A DNA stretch of 24,465 nt from [Haemophilus] felis (GCA_002015125.1 MUYB01000004.1:1-24465); one strand, 5' to 3'; shown: positions 7,886 to 16,692, numbered from the stretch's first letter. Notes: generated from the sequence alone by a model not told the origin. Made by a program: numbers and translations.

Positions 7886-10603
7886 ATGCGAGTTGTTAAA
7901 AAACTTATTCCCAGCAAACTTAGCTCCAATTATTCAGAACGAAACCCATCCAATCCGACTATCGGCGTGAAGAGAACGGAGTTGTTACGTAGATTGAAGC
8001 AAGTCAAACAATATCCTCTCACCTTAATTACCGCCCCTGCAGGGTATGGTAAAACAACATTAGTGAGACAATGGCAATCTCTTGTATTAGAGAAAAATAC
8101 AAGACTGGCTTGGTTCACCTTGGATGAAAGTGATAATAAAGCAGAACAATTCTCTTATTATTTTTCTGCTGCATTATCTAAAGCAACAGGGCTTAACTTA
8201 GAGAATATTCACTATCATAATGATCTAACTGACTGTTTTAGCCAACTTCTGCTTCCATTACATCAACTTAAACAACATTTTTATTTAGTCATTGATGATT
8301 ATCATTTAATAGACAATCACGAGATCCATGATGCCTTGCGTTTTTGGTTGAAACATCAACCCACGACAATGAGTCTAATTTTACTTTCTCGATTAATTCC
8401 ACCATTAAGCATTGCCAACCTACGTATTCACGAAAAACTTTTGGAAATTGATATGCATCAATTGGCTTTCACGCCTGACGAAACACGTCAATTCTTTGCA
8501 CAAAAACTAAACGAAAATTTAACTGATGAATTAATCTTTGCTATTTGTGATCGCATAGAGGGCTGGGCAACGGCATTGCAATTAATGCTTTTTACCATTC
8601 GTCAAAATAAGGAACTGTTACAGTTTCCAGATAAACTCTTTCATAAACTTACTCAACGACATATCGCAGATTATTTAAATGAAGAAGTTTTCCACTATGT
8701 GGATCCAGCTACTAAGCATTTAATGCAACGCTGTGCAATTTTGCGCTCAATGAATGAGAAACTGGTATTTGCTCTCACCCAAGATGAAAATGGAATAAAA
8801 AAACTAGATGATATAGAAAAACAAGGGTTATTTACTCTTCGTTTGCCACAAGATAACGGTGAAATTTGGTGGAAATTCCATCCAATTCTACATTCTTATT
8901 TATCTCAAAGCTGTCGCCTAGAATTACCTAACGAATGGCAACGACTACATAAAATTGCTGCATTAAAATGGTTAGAGTTAGGATATGGTTCAGAAGCACT
9001 CTATCATGCTCAGATGTTGGAAGAACACACAACATTATATGCTATCTTACAAGAACAAGGATGGGCATTATTTCATCAAGGACAATTAAAATTACTTGAA
9101 GACTGCTTAACACATATTCCCCCAAAACAGCTTTGGCAAGATGAAAATCTTGTATTACTTAAAGCTTGGCTTGCACAAAGTCAGCATCGCTATCAAGAAG
9201 TTAGTGGTATTTTGGAAAAATTTCAACCTCGCTCACCGTTAACAGAAAGCATGTTGGGACGTTTTGAAGCATTAAAAGCTCAGGTAGCAATTAACGCAGG
9301 TGATGAAAAGCAAGCTTATGATTTAGCTAATCAAGCACTGCAACATCTTTCTTTCGAATTTGGTTATGCTCAAATTGTTGCTAAATCAGTCATTGCAGAA
9401 GCACAACATTGCCGTGGTCACTTGAAAGAAAGTTTATCTTTAATGCAGGAAGTAGAAAGGCTAGCGACACAGCAACATGCCTACCATCATTGGTTGTGGT
9501 CTAGACTACAGCAATCTGAAATTTTGTCCGCTCAAGGTTTTTGGCAATCTGCTTACGACTTACTAAAACAAACCACTAATCAATCACAAAATTTCCGCCA
9601 AATTCCAATGAATGAGTTTTTATTACGCTTAAAAGGGCAAATTTTGTGGGAGTGGCATCATTTAGATCAAGCAGAAGCAATGGCACATGCAGGCATTGAA
9701 GTGCTAGAAAAAGAAGAAGAGCAGATTCAATGTCTAGCACTCCTAACCAAGATTTCCTTAACTAAAGGAGATTTACATAACGCTGAGAAACTTATCCTTC
9801 GTTGTAAAAGCCTGCTTTCACATTATGCCCCCCACAAAGATTGGCTAACCACGATTGATGAGGTTCAACTCATTTATTGGCAAATGAAAAATGATTCAGT
9901 TGCATTAGAAAATTGGCTGGCTTATGCCAATTACCCTAAACAAAAATATAATCACTTTACTCAACGTCAATGGCGTAATATTGCACGTTGCTATTTACTT
10001 CAACAAAATTTTAATAACGCTTTAGAGATTTTAAATGATCTAATTAATACTACAATTTCATTTAGTTTAGTAAGTGATCATCAGCGCAATTTGATTTTAC
10101 GCAATCGTGCTTATTTTTTATTAGGGAAAAAAGATCTCGCACAACGAGATTTAATTTTGGCATTAACCTTCAGTCAACAAACCAATTTTATTAGTGCATT
10201 TGTTATTGAAGGAGAACTCATTGCTCAACAACTTAGAGAACTATTGCAACTTAATATATTAGATGAATTATCTGTGCATAAAGCACAATTTATTTTACGT
10301 AGTATTAATCAACATAATCGACATAAAACAGCATATTTTGATGAGGATTTTGTCAAAAATTTATTAGCCAATCCACAATTGCCAGAATTACTCAGAATTA
10401 GCCCTCTCACCCAACGTGAATGGCAGGTATTAGGATTAATTTACTCAGGGTTAAGTAATGAGCAAATCGCTGATGAATTAGCAGTTGCACTCACGACTAT
10501 CAAAACCCATATTCGTAATCTATACCAAAAAATTGGTCTAAATAATCGTTCAGAAGCAATAGAATACACAAGAAGTTTATTGCGAATGATGGGATATAAC
10601 TAA
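7886..10603 (+). CDS. malT: MalT, ATP- and maltotriose-dependent activator of the maltose regulon
   Basis: A STAND-class regulator that in E. coli oligomerises on binding maltotriose and ATP and then activates mal promoters. I choose the ATG giving MRVVKKLIPSKLSS (905 residues, against 901 in E. coli), with AAAGAG just upstream. An in-frame TTG 12 codons earlier has no ribosome site and lies at or before the likely transcript start. Walker A is APAGYGKTT (Lys56). Walker B is FYLVIDDYH (about 132-140). A long helical tetratricopeptide-like sensor region fills the middle. The C-terminal LuxR-type helix-turn-helix spans LTQREWQVLGLI to IGLNNRSEA (about 838-890). It lies directly after malK and is convergent with the second dppA-like gene. 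Confidence 0.95.
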   Translation: MRVVKKLIPSKLSSNYSERNPSNPTIGVKRTELLRRLKQVKQYPLTLITAPAGYGKTTLVRQWQSLVLEKNTRLAWFTLDESDNKAEQFSYYFSAALSKATGLNLENIHYHNDLTDCFSQLLLPLHQLKQHFYLVIDDYHLIDNHEIHDALRFWLKHQPTTMSLILLSRLIPPLSIANLRIHEKLLEIDMHQLAFTPDETRQFFAQKLNENLTDELIFAICDRIEGWATALQLMLFTIRQNKELLQFPDKLFHKLTQRHIADYLNEEVFHYVDPATKHLMQRCAILRSMNEKLVFALTQDENGIKKLDDIEKQGLFTLRLPQDNGEIWWKFHPILHSYLSQSCRLELPNEWQRLHKIAALKWLELGYGSEALYHAQMLEEHTTLYAILQEQGWALFHQGQLKLLEDCLTHIPPKQLWQDENLVLLKAWLAQSQHRYQEVSGILEKFQPRSPLTESMLGRFEALKAQVAINAGDEKQAYDLANQALQHLSFEFGYAQIVAKSVIAEAQHCRGHLKESLSLMQEVERLATQQHAYHHWLWSRLQQSEILSAQGFWQSAYDLLKQTTNQSQNFRQIPMNEFLLRLKGQILWEWHHLDQAEAMAHAGIEVLEKEEEQIQCLALLTKISLTKGDLHNAEKLILRCKSLLSHYAPHKDWLTTIDEVQLIYWQMKNDSVALENWLAYANYPKQKYNHFTQRQWRNIARCYLLQQNFNNALEILNDLINTTISFSLVSDHQRNLILRNRAYFLLGKKDLAQRDLILALTFSQQTNFISAFVIEGELIAQQLRELLQLNILDELSVHKAQFILRSINQHNRHKTAYFDEDFVKNLLANPQLPELLRISPLTQREWQVLGLIYSGLSNEQIADELAVALTTIKTHIRNLYQKIGLNNRSEAIEYTRSLLRMMGYN

Positions 10604-10640
10604 AAAAGTTTAACGCTTTTCATCAGCGTTAAACTTTTTT
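10602..10640. terminator. Bidirectional terminator between malT and the dppA-like gene
   Basis: A perfect 15-bp stem (10602-10616 with 10626-10640) has a 9-base loop, with A6 on one side and T6 on the other. The T-run therefore follows the stem on both strands. It begins inside the malT stop codon and would serve both convergent genes. Confidence 0.92.
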
Positions 10641-10674
10641 CTTTAGCTCTCATTATTTCTATTAGAAATAATAT

Positions 10675-12279
10675 CTATTTTTCGGAGTCAACGATTTCAG
10701 TACCATAAAAGTAAGAATAGCCAAATGGACTTTGCTTATAGTTTTTGACACGCTTACTCGTTGGTGCAAAACCAATAGAGTGAGCAATATTTATCCAAGG
10801 AGCTTGCTCTTTAATAATGACTTGTGCTTGTTGATATAGCTTTTCACGCTCTTTTTTATCAGATAATGTTGTTGCTTTCTCAAGTAACGCATCCAATTCA
10901 TCATTTTTAAAACGTGCATAATTACTGTTACCGATATTACTTCCACCTAATAACGGTGAGAGAAAATTATCAGGATCGCCATTATCGCCAGACCAACCAT
11001 AGGTACCCGCTGTGAGTTCACCTGCCTTGGTACGCTTAATATAATCCCCCCAATCATAGCTTATCAATTCTGCTTTTACCCCGACTTTCTCCCAGTCTGC
11101 TTGAATAAGTTCAGCCATTCTGCGAGGGTTGGGATTGGAAGCTCTAACAACAGGCTGAACCCAAATTTTCGTTTCAAAACCCTCTTCAAATCCAGCTTCT
11201 TTTAACAATTGCTTCGCTTTTTCTGGGTTATACTCATAATCTGTAATGTCATTGTTATAGCCCCAAATGGTTGGTGGCAATGGATTTTTCGCTACAATAC
11301 CACCCCCACGATAAACCGCATCTAAAATCGCTTTTTTATCCACGGCATAGTTCAATGCTTGTCTGACTTTAACTTGATCAAATGGGGCTTTTTCCGTGTT
11401 AAATGCCACGTAAGCAATATTCAAACCAGACTGAGAAAGTAAATTAATCTTCGGATCAGTTTTCATTTTTTCCAAATCAGCTACATTTGGAAAATCAATG
11501 ATGTCGCAAGATCCCGCCTTAAGCTTGGCATAACGTGTTGCCGCATCAGGAACAATCTCAAAAATTAAACGATCAATCCCTGCTTTTTCTTTCCAATAAT
11601 TTTCATTAGCAAGAAAGCGGATTTTTTGATCTAACTGATACCCTGAAAAAACGAAAGGCCCTGTACCAATAGGCTGTGTATCAATGGTTTCAGGTTTGCC
11701 TGCGGCTGACATTTTGTCTGCATATTCCGCTGAATAGATCGAGATAAAATCCATTCCTAAACTGGCAAGAAAAGTGGCATCAGGACGAGTTAAGGTAATT
11801 TTAACCTTATAATCATCCACTTTTTCTATTGCCTTCAACAATGCTGGAAATTTCATGGCATTGAAATAAGGGTAGGTTCCTTTGGAAACAGAATGGTATG
11901 GATGTGCTTTATCTAACTGACGTAAAAACGAAAAAAGCACGTCATCAGCGTTAAAATCTCGAGTTGGTTTGAACAACTTGTTTGAATGGAATTTTACCCC
12001 TTTACGTAAATTGAAAGTATAAGTCAAACCATCATCGCTAATGTGCCAACTTTCCGCTAATGCAGGCTCAATTTCTGTTGAGCCTCGTTTAAACTCCACT
12101 AAACGGTTGTAAACTTGCTGAGAGCTTGCGTTATAAGAAATTCCCTCCATAACTAACGCAGGGCTAAAAGAGGCTGGCGAGCGACTCACACAATTGATTA
12201 ACGTTTTATTTTCTGCGTAAGCTTGTCCCGCGATAAATAATGTTGTTGCGATTAAAGTATATTTAGTGTTGGTTTTCAT
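10675..12279 (-). CDS. Second DppA-like family 5 solute-binding protein
   Basis: A 534-residue periplasmic peptide-type binding protein, paralogous to the DppA encoded at the head of the same operon. I use the ATG giving MKTNTKYTLI because AAAGGAG lies just upstream; 12 codons upstream remain open but lack MalE/DppA-like character. The signal peptide covers residues 1-22 (to QAYA). Shared family blocks include YTFNLRKGVKFH, FKPTRDFNADDVLFSF, IGTGPF, VRQALNYAVDKKAI, RRMAELIQADWEKVGVK and GDNGDPDNFL. Unlike the first copy, the cysteine pair after that last block is missing (PLLGGSNIGNSNYARF), and the ligand-facing segment reads VVRASNPNPRR. A changed ligand such as glutathione or haem (compare Haemophilus HbpA) is possible but not shown. 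It is less G+C rich than dppF-dppA. Confidence 0.9.
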   Translation of the reverse strand: MKTNTKYTLIATTLFIAGQAYAENKTLINCVSRSPASFSPALVMEGISYNASSQQVYNRLVEFKRGSTEIEPALAESWHISDDGLTYTFNLRKGVKFHSNKLFKPTRDFNADDVLFSFLRQLDKAHPYHSVSKGTYPYFNAMKFPALLKAIEKVDDYKVKITLTRPDATFLASLGMDFISIYSAEYADKMSAAGKPETIDTQPIGTGPFVFSGYQLDQKIRFLANENYWKEKAGIDRLIFEIVPDAATRYAKLKAGSCDIIDFPNVADLEKMKTDPKINLLSQSGLNIAYVAFNTEKAPFDQVKVRQALNYAVDKKAILDAVYRGGGIVAKNPLPPTIWGYNNDITDYEYNPEKAKQLLKEAGFEEGFETKIWVQPVVRASNPNPRRMAELIQADWEKVGVKAELISYDWGDYIKRTKAGELTAGTYGWSGDNGDPDNFLSPLLGGSNIGNSNYARFKNDELDALLEKATTLSDKKEREKLYQQAQVIIKEQAPWINIAHSIGFAPTSKRVKNYKQSPFGYSYFYGTEIVDSEK

Positions 12280-12363
12280 AAGATCTCCTTTGAAGTCAAA
12301 ATGTTTTGCTACCATAACGAAATATCTTCAATTAACAAAGTCTTAATCACTCTAACATATAAC

Positions 12364-12387
12364 AAAAAAATATATCACTGATGATAT
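12364..12387 (-). terminator. Weak terminator-like hairpin between dppF and the dppA-like gene
   Basis: On the minus strand ATATCA (12382-12387) pairs with TGATAT (12372-12377) around a 4-base loop, and seven T follow. The stem is short and AT-only apart from one pair, so termination would be partial. It may separate the downstream dppA-like gene from dppF. I saw no convincing promoter in the 120-base gap. Confidence 0.35.
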
Positions 12388-12399
12388 TCTCTCCATAAA

Positions 12400-13377
12400 T
12401 TAGATTTCAAAACAAGCGATTTTTGCCCCGCCTAGATAGGATTTGAGTTCAGGACGTGCTTGGCTACAACGTTCGGTGGCTAAACGGCAACGAGCGTGGA
12501 ACGCACACCCTTTTGGTGGGTTGAGTGGGCTTGGCAATTCGCCTGTCAGTTTAATTCGCTCACGGCGATGTTTTGGATTGAGGCGTGGCGTGGCGGAAAG
12601 CAACGCTTGGGTATAAGGGTGGCGTGGGTTGCTGAAAATCGTTTGGGTGTCGCCTTGTTCCACCACTCGCCCAAGGTACATTACCATCACTTCATCAGCG
12701 ATATGCTCGACCACCGATAAATCGTGGGAAATGAACACATAGGAGAGCCCCATCTCTTCTTGCAATTCCATCATCAAGTTTAGCACTTGGGCCCGTACTG
12801 ACACATCAAGAGCCGAAACAGGTTCGTCCGCCACCACGATGTCAGGCTCTAACATCAAGCCACGAGCAATGGCTATCCGCTGGCGTTGTCCGCCTGAAAA
12901 CATATGCGGATAGCGGTCGTAAAATTCGGGTTTTAAGCCGACTTTCGCCATCATATCCAACACTTTTTGCTTGCGTTCTTTGGCAGAAAGTGCGGTGTTG
13001 ATCAGTAACGGCTCTTCTAAAATCGTGCCAATTTTTTTGCGTGGATTGAGCGACGCATACGGATTTTGGAACACAATTTGGATTTTTTTACGGCGAAGTT
13101 TGGCGGTTTCGTGGTCATTTTCCAAAAAATTCTGTCCGTTGTAGAACAACTCGCCTTCGGTCGGGCATTCGATCATTGTGAGCATTCGTCCCAAGGTTGA
13201 TTTACCACAGCCCGACTCGCCCACAACTGCAAGGGTTTTGCCCCGTTCCAAACGGAACGACACCCCATCCACGGCTTTGACCAATTTCGGCTTGGAAAAC
13301 AGCCCTTTTTTGACGGGATAATATTTTTTCAGATCCACCGCATCAAGAAGCGGCGGGGTTTGGTTGGTATTTTGCAT
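12400..13377 (-). CDS. dppF: Dipeptide ABC transporter ATPase DppF
   Basis: A cytoplasmic ATPase that pairs with DppD to power DppBC. The length is 325 against 334 in E. coli. Motifs: Walker A GESGCGKS (53-60, Lys59), Q-loop Gln104, signature SGGQ (161-164), Walker B VVADEP (Asp184, Glu185) and switch His218 in SHD. The C-terminal oligopeptide-transport domain carries Cys291, Cys297, Cys304 and Cys322. Such cysteines ligate an iron-sulfur cluster in some family members; that role here is inference. The start lies 95 bases after the dppD stop, across an inverted-repeat element, and its ribosome site is weak (AAAGAA). It holds a Haemophilus-type uptake signal at 12987. Confidence 0.95.
   Translation of the reverse strand: MQNTNQTPPLLDAVDLKKYYPVKKGLFSKPKLVKAVDGVSFRLERGKTLAVVGESGCGKSTLGRMLTMIECPTEGELFYNGQNFLENDHETAKLRRKKIQIVFQNPYASLNPRKKIGTILEEPLLINTALSAKERKQKVLDMMAKVGLKPEFYDRYPHMFSGGQRQRIAIARGLMLEPDIVVADEPVSALDVSVRAQVLNLMMELQEEMGLSYVFISHDLSVVEHIADEVMVMYLGRVVEQGDTQTIFSNPRHPYTQALLSATPRLNPKHRRERIKLTGELPSPLNPPKGCAFHARCRLATERCSQARPELKSYLGGAKIACFEI
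12987..12996 (+). other. Haemophilus-type DNA uptake signal core inside dppF
   Basis: AAAGTGCGGT matches the extended core of the Haemophilus influenzae-type uptake sequence exactly. The malQ cores are of the other (Apl-like) type. A single ten-base match is suggestive only. Confidence 0.5.
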
Positions 13378-13391
13378 ATTATTGTTCTTTT

Positions 13392-13477
13392 TGTAGGGAC
13401 GCCACGCTGGCGTCCAATTTATAAAATATAACGAAAATTTGACCCGTTATAACGGACGCCAGCGTGGCGTCCCTACA
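13392..13477. repeat. BIME-like paired hairpin element between dppD and dppF
   Basis: Two 24-base arms (13392-13415 and 13454-13477) are perfect reverse complements separated by 38 AT-rich bases. Each arm also folds alone: GGACGCCA and TGGCGTCC pair over a CGC loop. This is the architecture of two REP-like units in opposite orientation. The right arm includes the dppD stop codon (TAG on the minus strand at 13473-13475). A diverged half copy lies at 15389-15440. Confidence 0.88.
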
Positions 13478-14456
13478 TTGCCTGTGGTAATCCATCAATG
13501 TTCAACGGCGTATGGCACTTCACTTGTCGTCCATTGAGCGTTTTTAAGGCAGGCTCTTGGGAACGACATAAATCGGTGGCATATGGACAGCGTGGGTTGA
13601 GCAGGCAACCTTGTGGGCGGTCGTATTTCCCAGGTACAACCCCTGGCAACGACTGCAAGCGGGATTTGCCTTCGGCAAATTCAGGCAAGGCACGCAATAA
13701 CGCCTGAGTGTAAGGGTGCAATGGCGATTTAAAAATCTCTTCCGCTCGGCCTTCTTCCACCACTTGCCCTGCGTACATCACAATAATACGGTGAGCGGAC
13801 TCCGCTACTAACGCTAAATCGTGGGTGATCAAAATCAACGCCATATTCTCTTTGCGTTGTAGCTCAAGCAATAAGTCGATGATTTGGGCTTGGATTGTTA
13901 CATCTAACGCCGTAGTGGGTTCGTCCGCAATCAGCAGTTTTGGATTGCACGCAATCGCCATTGCAATCATCACCCGTTGGCTCATACCGCCAGACAGTTG
14001 GTGCGGATAAACATCAAGGCGAGACGTTGGATCAGGAATACCGACCATCGTTAGCAATTCAATTGCTCGCTCTTTTCGCCAACTTTTGCTACCGCCTTGA
14101 TGCACTTTCAAGGCTTCCATAATTTGGAAACCCACGGTGTAGCTTGGGTTAAGGCTAGTCATCGCATCTTGGAAAATCATCGACACGTCCGCCCCAACGA
14201 TTTTCTGCTTCTCTTTCGGGCTTAACGCTAACAAATCGTTGCCATTAAATTGCAGAGCGTTGGCGTACACTTTGCCGGGGTAGTCAATCAAGCCCATAAT
14301 CGCCAAGGAACTGACCGATTTGCCCGAACCCGATTCGCCCACAATGCCCAGCACTTCGCCTTCATTGACCGTATAACTAATGCGATCCACCGCTTTAAAC
14401 GGGGCTTTCTGATCGCCAAAATGCACGGAAAGTGCGTTTACTTCTAATAATGCCAT
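13473..14456 (-). CDS. dppD: Dipeptide ABC transporter ATPase DppD
   Basis: Partner ATPase of DppF; 327 residues, identical in length to E. coli DppD. Motifs: Walker A GESGSGKS (40-47, Lys46), signature LSGGM (154-158), Walker B LLIADEP (Asp178, Glu179) and switch His212 in THD. The C-terminal domain has Cys284, Cys290, Cys297 and Cys314, the spacing associated with a [4Fe-4S] cluster in structurally studied DppD proteins. The ribosome site TAGGAGCGG overlaps the dppC stop 9 bases upstream, indicating coupling. The last codons (PQAM) run into the repeat element, whose right arm supplies the TAG stop. Confidence 0.96.
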   Translation of the reverse strand: MALLEVNALSVHFGDQKAPFKAVDRISYTVNEGEVLGIVGESGSGKSVSSLAIMGLIDYPGKVYANALQFNGNDLLALSPKEKQKIVGADVSMIFQDAMTSLNPSYTVGFQIMEALKVHQGGSKSWRKERAIELLTMVGIPDPTSRLDVYPHQLSGGMSQRVMIAMAIACNPKLLIADEPTTALDVTIQAQIIDLLLELQRKENMALILITHDLALVAESAHRIIVMYAGQVVEEGRAEEIFKSPLHPYTQALLRALPEFAEGKSRLQSLPGVVPGKYDRPQGCLLNPRCPYATDLCRSQEPALKTLNGRQVKCHTPLNIDGLPQAM

Positions 14457-14465
14457 TTTCCGCTC

Positions 14466-15356
14466 CTACTGTTTTAATTTTGGATCAAGGGCATCACGCA
14501 AGCCGTCACCCATTAAGTTAAAGGCAAGCACGAGCGATAAAATCGCGAAACCTGGGATTGTCACCAACCAGTTTGCTGACTGCATAAAGCCACGAGATTC
14601 GGCAAGCATTGTGCCAAGCTCTGGCGTTGGCGGTTGTGCCCCAATGCCTAAGAAACCGAGTGCGGCAAGCTCTAAAATCGCATTGGAAATCCCCATTGTC
14701 ATCTGCACGATAAGCGGTGCAAGGCAGTTGGGCAAAATCACCACAAACATCAATCGCCATACGCCCGCCCCTGCCACACGGGAAGCGGTGACATAATCGC
14801 GATTTTTTTCACTCATCACAGAGGCACGAGTTAAACGCACATAGCTGGGAATCGACACCACCGCAATCGCAATGGCAGCGTTAATCAGATCAGGCCCGAG
14901 AATCGTCACCACGCCAATGGTTAACAGCAGGCTTGGGATTGCCAACATAATATCAACAAATCGCATAATGATGATGTCGACCATTCCGCCGTAATAGCCT
15001 GCGAGCAAGCCCAAAATCACGCCACACACGCAAGAGAGCAACACGATCAGTAAGCCGATAAATACCGAAAGCCTTGCTCCGTGAATAATGCGAGAGAGAA
15101 TATCCCGCCCGATGTCGTCCGTGCCTAAAATGTAAGCACTATTACCGCCTTCAAACCACATCGGTGGCAGTAATAAGGCAGAACGGTTCTGTTCAATGGG
15201 ATCGAATGGGGCGATGAAATCTGCAAACAGGCTACAGATAAACACCACTGCAATAAAAGCTAACCCAATCACCGCCCCACGATTTTGGCAAAAATAGTGC
15301 CAAAATTCCTGCAAGGGGGTTTTGGGTGCAGGGGAAGTTAGTTCAATACTAGACAT
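14466..15356 (-). CDS. dppC: Dipeptide ABC transporter permease DppC
   Basis: An inner-membrane permease forming the channel with DppB. I use the ATG giving MSSIELTSPAP (296 residues, against 300 in E. coli) because GGAG lies 5 bases upstream. A GTG two codons earlier would overlap that ribosome site. The family start TPLQEFWHYF is seen, then about six membrane segments, the signature LGTDDIGRDILSR, the EAA-type loop NRDYVTASRVAGAGVWRLMF, and the end DGLRDALDPKLKQ, matching E. coli DppC at its terminus. It lies 90 bases from dppB, with a repeat in that gap, and 9 bases from dppD. Confidence 0.95.
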   Translation of the reverse strand: MSSIELTSPAPKTPLQEFWHYFCQNRGAVIGLAFIAVVFICSLFADFIAPFDPIEQNRSALLLPPMWFEGGNSAYILGTDDIGRDILSRIIHGARLSVFIGLLIVLLSCVCGVILGLLAGYYGGMVDIIIMRFVDIMLAIPSLLLTIGVVTILGPDLINAAIAIAVVSIPSYVRLTRASVMSEKNRDYVTASRVAGAGVWRLMFVVILPNCLAPLIVQMTMGISNAILELAALGFLGIGAQPPTPELGTMLAESRGFMQSANWLVTIPGFAILSLVLAFNLMGDGLRDALDPKLKQ

Positions 15357-15388
15357 TAACACTCCAACGATTTTTAAATTCTGTCTTT

Positions 15389-15440
15389 TGTTGGGACGCC
15401 ACGTTGACGTCCATACAACGGGTCAAAATTTGATAAAAAT
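15389..15440 (-). repeat. Diverged half copy of the paired-hairpin element, between dppB and dppC
   Basis: The stretch TGTTGGGACGCCACGTTGAC and the bases after it align over about 50 bases with the minus-strand reading from 13477 downward. Shared features are the GGGACGCCACG arm and an ACGGGTCAAA block. The hairpin is imperfect here (GGGACG..CGTCC with a mismatch), and no second arm is present. Confidence 0.65.
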
Positions 15441-15446
15441 TTGCAA

Positions 15447-16451
15447 TTAGTTATGACGAATTCGTGGGTTTACCACGCCGTAAATCAAATCGACCGTTAA
15501 ATTCACTAAAATAATCAAGGTGGCAATAATCAATACCGAACCTTGTAACACAGGGTAATCACGGGAGTTGATCGCATCAATCACCCATTTGCCGATGCCT
15601 GGCCACGAGAAGATATTTTCCGTCAGTACCGCACCCGATAATAACTGCCCGATAATCAAGCCGACCACGGTTACCACAGGAATTAACGCATTGCGTAAGG
15701 CGTGGACGATCACAATGCGAGTGGTGTTCAAGCCTTTGGCTTTGGCGGTGCGGATATAGTCTTCGCCTAGCACTTCAAGCATTGATGAACGAGTCATACG
15801 CGTGATGATCGCAAGGGGAATGGTGCCAAGTACCACCGCAGGCAAAATCAGCGATTTAATCGCAGCTAAAAATGCCCCGGGTTCGTCCGAGTTCCACGTG
15901 TCAATTAACATAAAGCCAGTTTCGGCTTCGATCCAATATTCGGACGGCAAACGCCCTGAAGCGGGCAAACCGAGTGGGGTGGAAAGGTATAAAATCAAAA
16001 TCAAGCCCCACCAAAAAATCGGCATGGAATAGCCAGTGAGTGACATAGACGTTACGATATGCGAAATCCACGAATCTTTTCTCACTGCCGCAATCACACC
16101 CAAAATCACACCGCCAATCAGCGACCAACCCAAGGCAAAAATCGCCAGTTCCACCGTGGCAGGAAATAGTGTGAAAAACTCTTTCATCACGGGTTCATTA
16201 TTGCGGAAAGAGTTGCCTAAATCGCCTTGCAACACGCCTTTGATATAGCTGAAATACTGTTCAGGCAATGGGCGATCTAAGCCGAGCTGTTGCATCATTT
16301 GGGCGTGCACTTCAGGGGTCAGCCCACGCTCGCCCATTCGGATCTCAATCGGATCGCCAGGGATTAAATGCACCAAGGCAAAGGTAATCAAGGTGATCGC
16401 TAAAAAGGTCGGGATCACCATTAAAATACGTTTAATAATAAACTGAAACAT
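15447..16451 (-). CDS. dppB: Dipeptide ABC transporter permease DppB
   Basis: An inner-membrane permease, 334 residues against 339 in E. coli. The N terminus MFQFIIKRILMVIPTFLAIT is the first membrane helix. The characteristic LVHLIPGDPIEIRMGERG follows, then the coupling loop DYIRTAKAKGL near residue 230 and the late block LTENIFSWPGIGKWVIDAI. These are typical of DppB rather than OppB. It is separated from dppA by 241 bases filled with hairpin-forming repeats, and from dppC by a short gap with a half copy of another repeat. The minus-strand bases before the ATG (CAAGAGATTTTCA) hold only a modest ribosome site. Confidence 0.95.
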   Translation of the reverse strand: MFQFIIKRILMVIPTFLAITLITFALVHLIPGDPIEIRMGERGLTPEVHAQMMQQLGLDRPLPEQYFSYIKGVLQGDLGNSFRNNEPVMKEFFTLFPATVELAIFALGWSLIGGVILGVIAAVRKDSWISHIVTSMSLTGYSMPIFWWGLILILYLSTPLGLPASGRLPSEYWIEAETGFMLIDTWNSDEPGAFLAAIKSLILPAVVLGTIPLAIITRMTRSSMLEVLGEDYIRTAKAKGLNTTRIVIVHALRNALIPVVTVVGLIIGQLLSGAVLTENIFSWPGIGKWVIDAINSRDYPVLQGSVLIIATLIILVNLTVDLIYGVVNPRIRHN

Positions 16452-16481
16452 TGAAAATCTCTTGGTATCAGAAATTAAGTA

Positions 16482-16550
16482 CCCTCGCCCGTTTACGGGA
16501 GAGGGACAGATTTGAGCTTCGTTCAGAAGCGAAAATCAGGGAGAGGACTG
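16482..16550. repeat. Hairpin-rich intergenic repeat, dppA-dppB gap, part 1
   Basis: CCCTCGCCCG (16482-16491) pairs with CGGGAGAGGG (16496-16505), with one G-A mismatch and a TTTA loop. A second small hairpin follows: GCTTC (16516-16520) with GAAGC (16526-16530). GGGAGAGG recurs near 16540-16547 and could compete for the left arm. The style is that of dispersed intergenic repeats. Family membership needs a genome search. Confidence 0.6.
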
Positions 16551-16596
16551 AATATTGCATTGTAAAATATCAAGCGTAACTCACCACTTGCTTGCC

Positions 16597-16690
16597 CTCT
16601 CTCCCACAAGCGAGAGAGAGTTCTTTCACAACGGTGAGTGATTTTACCCGAATTTTGCAAAAAATCCGAAAAATCTTACCCGTTGTGATG
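16597..16690. repeat. Hairpin-rich intergenic repeat, dppA-dppB gap, part 2
   Basis: CTCTCTC (16597-16603) can pair with GAGAGAG (16612-16618). Nearby, TCACAACGG (16626-16634) is the reverse complement of the bases at 16681-16689 apart from the outermost positions, enclosing a stretch with repeated CCGAAAAA and TTACCCG words. These structures begin just after the dppA stop on the minus strand and could lower read-through to dppB while stabilising dppA mRNA. Confidence 0.45.
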
Positions 16691-16692
16691 GC

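Noticed and set aside
12496..12720. Plus-strand frame opposite dppF
   Set aside because: It is antisense to a well-conserved ATPase gene and has no recognisable protein features; long antisense frames are expected in this G+C-richer block.
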